A DNA stretch of 25,496 nt from a virus: positions 1 to 25,496 of IMG/VR virus record IMGVR_UViG_3300038403_000006. One strand, written 5' to 3'. This document shows positions 21,372 through 25,496 of the stretch, one piece after another (position 1 is the stretch's first letter; every line of letters begins with the position of its first letter). The notes under the pieces are model-generated. The model saw only the letters and a list, made by a program, of their open reading frames with translations, searched no databases and was not told the DNA's origin. The position numbers and the translations under genes are program-made.

Positions 21372-21583
21372 GACACATCGATAAGCCCATTCTTCTTCCG
21401 ATCATCTTTGCTTTATTGATGATCCTGGTTTACGCAGCACCGGTTAAGCGGATGGCCCTCCCTCCTGCCGCTGAGTCGGTCTCGCCCGAGCCGGTTGCTG
21501 CTTCTGCTTCTGAAATCATATGGACGCCAAAGAGGGGGCCGCTAAAGGAATTCACGGTCAAGCTGACTGAGGAAAGACGGTAA
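21368..21583 (+). CDS. Small membrane-anchored protein, unknown
   Basis: A 71-residue protein: MRHIDKPILLPIIFALLMIL, then VYAAPVKRMALPPAAESVSP and a proline/alanine/serine-rich, then basic, end (WTPKRGPLKEFTVKLTEERR). Residues about 8-24 form a membrane helix or signal anchor; YAAP could be a cleavage site. It overlaps the lipoprotein gene by ATGA. The order tiny membrane protein, lipoprotein, anchored P/A-rich protein suggests an envelope function. Confidence 0.5.
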   Translation: MRHIDKPILLPIIFALLMILVYAAPVKRMALPPAAESVSPEPVAASASEIIWTPKRGPLKEFTVKLTEERR

Positions 21584-21586
21584 GTA

Positions 21587-22648
21587 ATGGACCGCTTCAG
21601 AATAGATTCCACTAAGATCCAGTTCCACCCCCAACGGGTGGCGCAATGGTTGGACTCGGGAGACGATTGGGAAAAGGCGAAGAAGGTCTATCCCCCGTAC
21701 TGGGAAATTACTACCTCTGCGGCATGTAATCATCGCTGTACCTTTTGCTCAGTGGACGCGATAGGGTACCCCGCAATACTGATAGAGCCACTGATTATCA
21801 TCCAGCGCATGAAGGAAGCGAAAAGCCTGGGAGTTAAGTCGGTAATGTACGCGGGAACCGGTGAACCCCTGAGTCACAAACGTATTAACACCATTGTTGG
21901 CGCGGTGATGGATATAGGACTCGATCAGGCATTTACTACTAATGGCGTTCTGCTCGATAAGCTCGCCCGACCGGAGTACTGTTCATGGATAAAGGTGAGC
22001 CTCAACGCTGGTACTAAAAAATCCTATGCCCAGATCCACCAGACCGATGAAAAGGATTGGGATAAGGTCTGGGCCAACATCAAAGACTTAATGAAACGAA
22101 GGGGGGGGTGTTCTGTCGGTATCCAGTGCGTTGTCCTCCCCGAGAATTACATGGACATGGCGAATCTAGCTTACCTAGCCAGAGATGCCGGGGTGGATTA
22201 CTTTGTGATGAAACCCTATTCACAAGGCACCTTCTCAATTATCCAAAGGCACGATATCAATTACGCGGAGATGGAAGATGAACTTCAGGCGGTCACGCGA
22301 TTCTCTACCCCCGAGTTTCAAGTCGTTTACCGGGAGAATGCGGTCAAGCAGGAGATGGAAGACCATCACTATGAGAAATGCCTCGCCACACCGTTCTTCT
22401 GGACCTACTCAATGGCAGATGGAAGGGTATTCACTTGCTCAGCCCATCTTCTGGACGAAAGATTCTGTATCGGAAACCTTAATGAGCAGAGTTTTCAGGA
22501 GATTTGGGAGGGTGAGGGGCGGAGGAAACAATGGGAACTGATGAAGGAATTTGACATCAAGCAATGTCGCAAGAATTGTAGGATGAATTCCGTCAACATC
22601 TATCTTGACCAGTTGAAGCACCAAGTCCCGCATGTCAACTTTATCTGA
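21587..22648 (+). CDS. Radical SAM enzyme with SPASM-like C-terminus
   Basis: A 353-residue protein. EITTSAACNHRCTFCSVDA contains CxxxCxxC at 47, 51 and 54, which binds the 4Fe-4S cluster that cleaves SAM; GTGEP at 90-94 is the SAM-contact motif; TTNGVLLDK and WIKVSLNAGT are further barrel strands. The last 85 residues hold the cysteine set CLATPFFW, FTCSAHLL, RFCIGN and DIKQCRKNC, characteristic of SPASM-type auxiliary clusters. The length is normal for the family. SPASM enzymes modify peptides, sugars or small molecules; the substrate is not predictable. It starts the metabolic cassette and its end overlaps the ThDP gene by 17 bases. Confidence 0.9.
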   Translation: MDRFRIDSTKIQFHPQRVAQWLDSGDDWEKAKKVYPPYWEITTSAACNHRCTFCSVDAIGYPAILIEPLIIIQRMKEAKSLGVKSVMYAGTGEPLSHKRINTIVGAVMDIGLDQAFTTNGVLLDKLARPEYCSWIKVSLNAGTKKSYAQIHQTDEKDWDKVWANIKDLMKRRGGCSVGIQCVVLPENYMDMANLAYLARDAGVDYFVMKPYSQGTFSIIQRHDINYAEMEDELQAVTRFSTPEFQVVYRENAVKQEMEDHHYEKCLATPFFWTYSMADGRVFTCSAHLLDERFCIGNLNEQSFQEIWEGEGRRKQWELMKEFDIKQCRKNCRMNSVNIYLDQLKHQVPHVNFI

Positions 22649-23165
22649 TTACATCATTGAATTCCTGGAAGACAAGGGAATCGAGCATTGCTTCACCGTC
22701 TCCGGTGGGGGTTCGATCTTTCTAGACGATGCACTTCAACGAGCAAAGAGGATGAAATATGTCTGCACCCACCATGAACAGGCAGCGGCGTATGCAGCAG
22801 AGGGATATGCACGAGCAAGGAATGCAGTTGGCTGCTGTATTGTCACTTCTGGACCGGGCGGCACTAATGCTGTATCGGGAGTTGGGGCAGCGTTCCTTGA
22901 CGGCATCCCGGTCTTCTACATCTCGGGCCAAGCCTTCCTCAAGCACACAATCACGGGGAAAGAAGGACTCAGGCAGCTCGGGGTCCAGGAAATAAACATC
23001 ATCGACATTGTGAGACCGATAACGAAATTTGCTCTCATGCTTGCTAACGCATCGCGTGACTATATCGACTACAACTTGAACAAGGCTTGGGAAGTGATGA
23101 CGACCCCGAGAATGGGTCCTGTTTGGCTGGATATACCCGGAGATATCCAGAATGCGCGTATCTGA
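22632..23165 (+). CDS. ThDP-dependent enzyme, N-terminal (PYR) part
   Basis: A 177-residue ORF: SDYIIEFLEDKGIEHCFTVS, GGGSIFLDDA, then YVCTHHEQAAAYAAEGYARA with the catalytic-type glutamate (E49) that activates the ThDP ring, then CIVTSGPGGTNAVSGVGAAF and GPVWLDIPGDIQ. This is the PYR domain of the acetolactate-synthase-like family. A normal enzyme is about 550 residues; here the stop comes just after the PYR domain, and the rest follows in another frame with a 14-base overlap. The pair totals 576 residues. Both ORFs keep their motifs, so a working two-subunit enzyme is plausible. Confidence 0.88.
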   Translation: MSTLSDYIIEFLEDKGIEHCFTVSGGGSIFLDDALQRAKRMKYVCTHHEQAAAYAAEGYARARNAVGCCIVTSGPGGTNAVSGVGAAFLDGIPVFYISGQAFLKHTITGKEGLRQLGVQEINIIDIVRPITKFALMLANASRDYIDYNLNKAWEVMTTPRMGPVWLDIPGDIQNARI

Positions 23166-24351
23166 AATTGCCGATCTTCTCTTAAAAGCGAAACGTCCTC
23201 TCATCCATATCGGTCAAGGAGCGAGACATGCTGAGAAAGAATTTAGACAACTCATCGAACGTCTATCCCTTCCCTATGTCACGGCGCGTAACGCGAACGA
23301 TATGGGATATGCAAAAGACCCTCTCTACATTGGAAGACCTGGAACATTCGCTCAACGCGGAGCTAACTTCGCAGTCCAGCTTTGTGACCTCTACCTGGCA
23401 ATTGGAACCCGACTATCGCTTACTCAAACTGGATACAACTCTAAAGACTACGCCCGAAACGCCAGAATCATCCAAGTCAACATCGACCAAGCGGAGCTGG
23501 ATAAAGGCACTCTCCGAGATCCTGTCTCGATTCGGGCTGACTCACGGGAATTCCTCGCCGAACTGCTGAAGCACATAGACCGCACACCGGACTGGTCAGT
23601 ATGGTTGAAGCGTTGTCAGTACCTAAGGGACAAGTATCCGGTCTGTCTGCCTGAGTACGAGAAGGAGAAGGATTATGTCAACTCGTTCTATCTCATTGAC
23701 ACGCTCTCAACGCTTGCGACACCGGAAGATATCATTGTCACGGACATGGGTTTCGCATTCCAGAACACGCATCAAGCTTGGAAGGTCAAGCAGGGCCAAC
23801 GATTGTTTACGAATTGTGGTCTTGCGCCGATGGGGTGGGGCTTACCTGCTGCCATCGGAGCGGCTACGGGAACTCTCAAGAGAATTCTTCTCATTACAGG
23901 TGATGGTGGCCTGATGATGAACATCCAAGAACTCGCCACGGCTGCTCATCACAATCTCAACCTTAAGATATTCCTCCTGGATAACGGCGGTTATCTTACA
24001 ATCAAGCAGACGCAGCAATTGGGCTTTGAGGGAAGGCTGATGGGAGTGAACAAGGAGACCGGGCTTTCATTCCCTCATTGGGCTACGGTCATGGCTGGAT
24101 TCGGGATAGGATGGGAATTTCTGAACAACAATCACCGCAATCATTACGGCAATCCCTTCAAGGATGGATTAAGGAGCATCCTCAGGACAAAGGGGCCTTA
24201 TGTGACTATCTGCCGCATGAACCCAGACCAGCCACAAGCCCCGAGATCTGTGAACAGGCGAAACCCGGATGGGACAATGAACCCCACCAAGCTGGAAGAT
24301 GCCTTCCCATTTTTGGACCCAGCAGAAGTTGAAGAAATGATGAGACTATGA
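23152..24351 (+). CDS. ThDP-dependent enzyme, central and PP parts
   Basis: A 399-residue ORF starting MRVSEIADLLLKAKRPLIHI. Residues 1-140 are the central (TPP_enzyme_M-like) domain with IGQGARHAEKEF and LCDLYLAIGTRLS. Residues about 175-345 are the PP domain with MGWGLPAAIGAATG (228-240) and the ThDP diphosphate/Mg motif GDGGLMMNIQELATAAH (from 250) ending in LLDNGGY. Relatives use pyruvate-type 2-keto acids in decarboxylation or acyl-transfer; acetolactate synthase itself is one case, but the substrate cannot be named. It begins inside the end of the PYR ORF, one frame on. It is followed by the DJ-1 gene with ATGA overlap. Confidence 0.9.
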   Translation: MRVSEIADLLLKAKRPLIHIGQGARHAEKEFRQLIERLSLPYVTARNANDMGYAKDPLYIGRPGTFAQRGANFAVQLCDLYLAIGTRLSLTQTGYNSKDYARNARIIQVNIDQAELDKGTLRDPVSIRADSREFLAELLKHIDRTPDWSVWLKRCQYLRDKYPVCLPEYEKEKDYVNSFYLIDTLSTLATPEDIIVTDMGFAFQNTHQAWKVKQGQRLFTNCGLAPMGWGLPAAIGAATGTLKRILLITGDGGLMMNIQELATAAHHNLNLKIFLLDNGGYLTIKQTQQLGFEGRLMGVNKETGLSFPHWATVMAGFGIGWEFLNNNHRNHYGNPFKDGLRSILRTKGPYVTICRMNPDQPQAPRSVNRRNPDGTMNPTKLEDAFPFLDPAEVEEMMRL

Positions 24352-24893
24352 AAGCCCTTATTCTCACTGGAAAGCTCGCAACCGACCAAGAGGTTTTCTA
24401 TCCCCTTTACCGCATGGACGAGGAAGGATGGGGGGTAGATATCGCGGTGAGGGGTGGGAAAGAAGTTCTTGGTGAGAAGGGAATCCGCATCGTTCCTACC
24501 CGGGACATTGATGATTCCCTCTATGGGGAATCCTACGACCTCCTGATTCTGCCCGGGGGGGCGAAGTGCATGGAATACATGAGACAGGACCAAGAGATAT
24601 TAAGGTATATCTCGGCCTTTACCAAGGTCATAGGCTCAATCTGTCATGGCGCGCAACTCTTGATCTCATCGAATCGAGTGAGAGGACATAGGATATCGGG
24701 TTACTATTCCATCAAGGACGATATCCGAAACGCGGGTGGTACATTTGTCGATGCTCCATTTGTAACTTCGGGGAAGATTGTCTCGTCACCTCATTACAAA
24801 TATCTGGGACCATGGATGAAGGAAGTGATTAGGGTCACTCAAATACAGCCACAGCCTCGCGGGGTGGGAGAGGGAGACTTCGGTGTTGAATAG
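24348..24893 (+). CDS. DJ-1/PfpI-family protein
   Basis: A 181-residue protein: MKALILTGKLATDQEVFYPL, then YRMDEEGWGVDIAV, YDLLILPGGAKC, VIGSICHGAQLLI and FVDAPFVTSGKIVSSPHYK. The Cys99-His100 in the nucleophile elbow (SICHGAQ), the early acidic residue E15 and the LPGG loop are the DJ-1/PfpI hallmarks. Family members are amidase-, glyoxalase- or redox-type enzymes, and some act in small-molecule pathways; the role here is unknown. It overlaps the ThDP gene by ATGA and the next ORF by eight bases, so it is translated as part of the cassette. Confidence 0.88.
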   Translation: MKALILTGKLATDQEVFYPLYRMDEEGWGVDIAVRGGKEVLGEKGIRIVPTRDIDDSLYGESYDLLILPGGAKCMEYMRQDQEILRYISAFTKVIGSICHGAQLLISSNRVRGHRISGYYSIKDDIRNAGGTFVDAPFVTSGKIVSSPHYKYLGPWMKEVIRVTQIQPQPRGVGEGDFGVE

Positions 24894-25496
24894 TCCTTTC
24901 TACAAAGCGTGGGTAGCGATGGAAGCTGCCTATCCTCCCCCTACTAGAGTCAGGATGCTCCGGTATTGGGGCTGGCCTGAGTTCGAGAAGATGGTGCTTA
25001 ATCCAGACTTCGATTTCATCTGGCAGATGGTGACGACCCTATACGCCGGAGATGTATATATCATCGGAGAGGCGTTTCCCAAGGAATTCATGCGGGAATT
25101 AAAGGAGAAGGCATTTCACTATGGAAAATCCCGACCCTCCGAATTCCACAAGATGCTTGAAGGGACACCCGACTTTCATCGGATCATCGACCTCGAAACT
25201 GGCAAGAAATACTCCTTTCAGGTTTGTAAGCATTCCTGCTTCTTCTACCCCTGGAACGACGACCCCCTCGGTATCTTCCCTACCATCTATTCAAGATGGC
25301 GGGTCATCAAATGGCTGATGGGTTTACCAAAGGATGCCTATGAAAGAAACACCCCCAAAGACGGAGTAGTTGACCGGATTCAGATTGCTCAGTATCCGTC
25401 CAAGATCGGATTCCTTGAGCCTCACTCAGATCCCTATCTCCACCAGCGGCTATTCTTCTCGGGTTATATGACAGAGAGGGGGATGGACTATCAGGG
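24886..25496 (+). CDS. HxD-containing protein, 2OG-Fe(II) oxygenase-like (cut by right edge)
   Basis: An open frame runs from TTG 24886 (AGGGAG nine bases before) to the right edge, about 203 codons. An ATG eleven codons in (24919) is the alternative start. The protein has FYKAWVAMEAAYPPPTRVRM, FDFIWQMVTTLYAGDVYIIG, DDPLGIFPTIYSRW and then RIQIAQYPSKIGFLEPHSDP. A PHSDP motif (His180, Asp182) preceded by an R-x-x-YPxxxGFLEPH strand matches the iron-binding H-x-D of 2-oxoglutarate/Fe(II) oxygenases; the second histidine and arginine would lie past the edge. So the call is tentative. It overlaps the DJ-1 gene by eight bases. Confidence 0.6.
   Translation, partial: MNSPFYKAWVAMEAAYPPPTRVRMLRYWGWPEFEKMVLNPDFDFIWQMVTTLYAGDVYIIGEAFPKEFMRELKEKAFHYGKSRPSEFHKMLEGTPDFHRIIDLETGKKYSFQVCKHSCFFYPWNDDPLGIFPTIYSRWRVIKWLMGLPKDAYERNTPKDGVVDRIQIAQYPSKIGFLEPHSDPYLHQRLFFSGYMTERGMDYQ

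Noticed and set aside
22722-23204. 160-codon minus-strand frame
   Set aside because: Antisense to the ThDP gene, whose motifs are unambiguous.

Overview
The window looks like part of a double-stranded DNA tailed-phage (Caudoviricetes) genome, most likely an uncultivated podovirus-like phage with a P22-type head. Evidence: a minus-strand block in P22 order (small terminase, large terminase, portal, scaffold, coat) with lengths close to the P22 proteins, very tight gene packing with ATGA/TGATG overlaps, and a divergent early-type block of very small genes. A Gram-negative host is likely (lipobox protein, early-type promoters of sigma70 form) but this is inference. No integrase, tRNA, CRISPR array or IS element was seen.

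Layout. Positions 1-2421 (minus): the start of a small cysteine/KHPE protein cut by the left edge, and a 766-residue protein with three glycosyltransferase-like domains, separated from the head genes by an intrinsic terminator at 2441-2476. Positions 2504-5121 (minus): two paralogous small head proteins, the major coat protein (TTG start) and the scaffold. Positions 5170-10262 (minus): an insertion relative to P22 holding a WG-rich protein, a 755-residue protein built of nine-residue repeats, a beta-helix-like protein and small proteins of unknown role. Positions 10259-15662 (minus): portal, TerL, small conserved proteins, a G-rich structured spacer, and TerS. Positions 15663-16158: a roughly 500-base non-coding control region with several palindromes, between the divergent blocks.

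Positions 16159-18247 (plus): small early-type genes sharing a repeated translation leader and containing a duplicated 34/35-residue mini-gene. Positions 18305-19578 (minus, an island): NinG-like nuclease, GNAT acetyltransferase, winged-helix regulator. Positions 19609-21583 (plus): small basic, OB-fold/SSB-like, HTH and zinc-ribbon proteins followed by three small membrane or lipoprotein genes.

Positions 21587-25496 (plus): an auxiliary metabolic cassette of radical SAM/SPASM enzyme, acetolactate-synthase-like ThDP enzyme split into two overlapping ORFs at a domain boundary, DJ-1/PfpI protein, and an HxD-containing protein resembling 2OG-Fe(II) oxygenases that runs off the right edge. Together with the triple glycosyltransferase this could make and attach an unusual small molecule or sugar (to the virion, the phage DNA or the host surface); that role is inference. 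The most notable points are this cassette, the split ThDP enzyme, the duplicated mini-gene module with its repeated leaders, the triple glycosyltransferase, and the nonapeptide-repeat virion protein.
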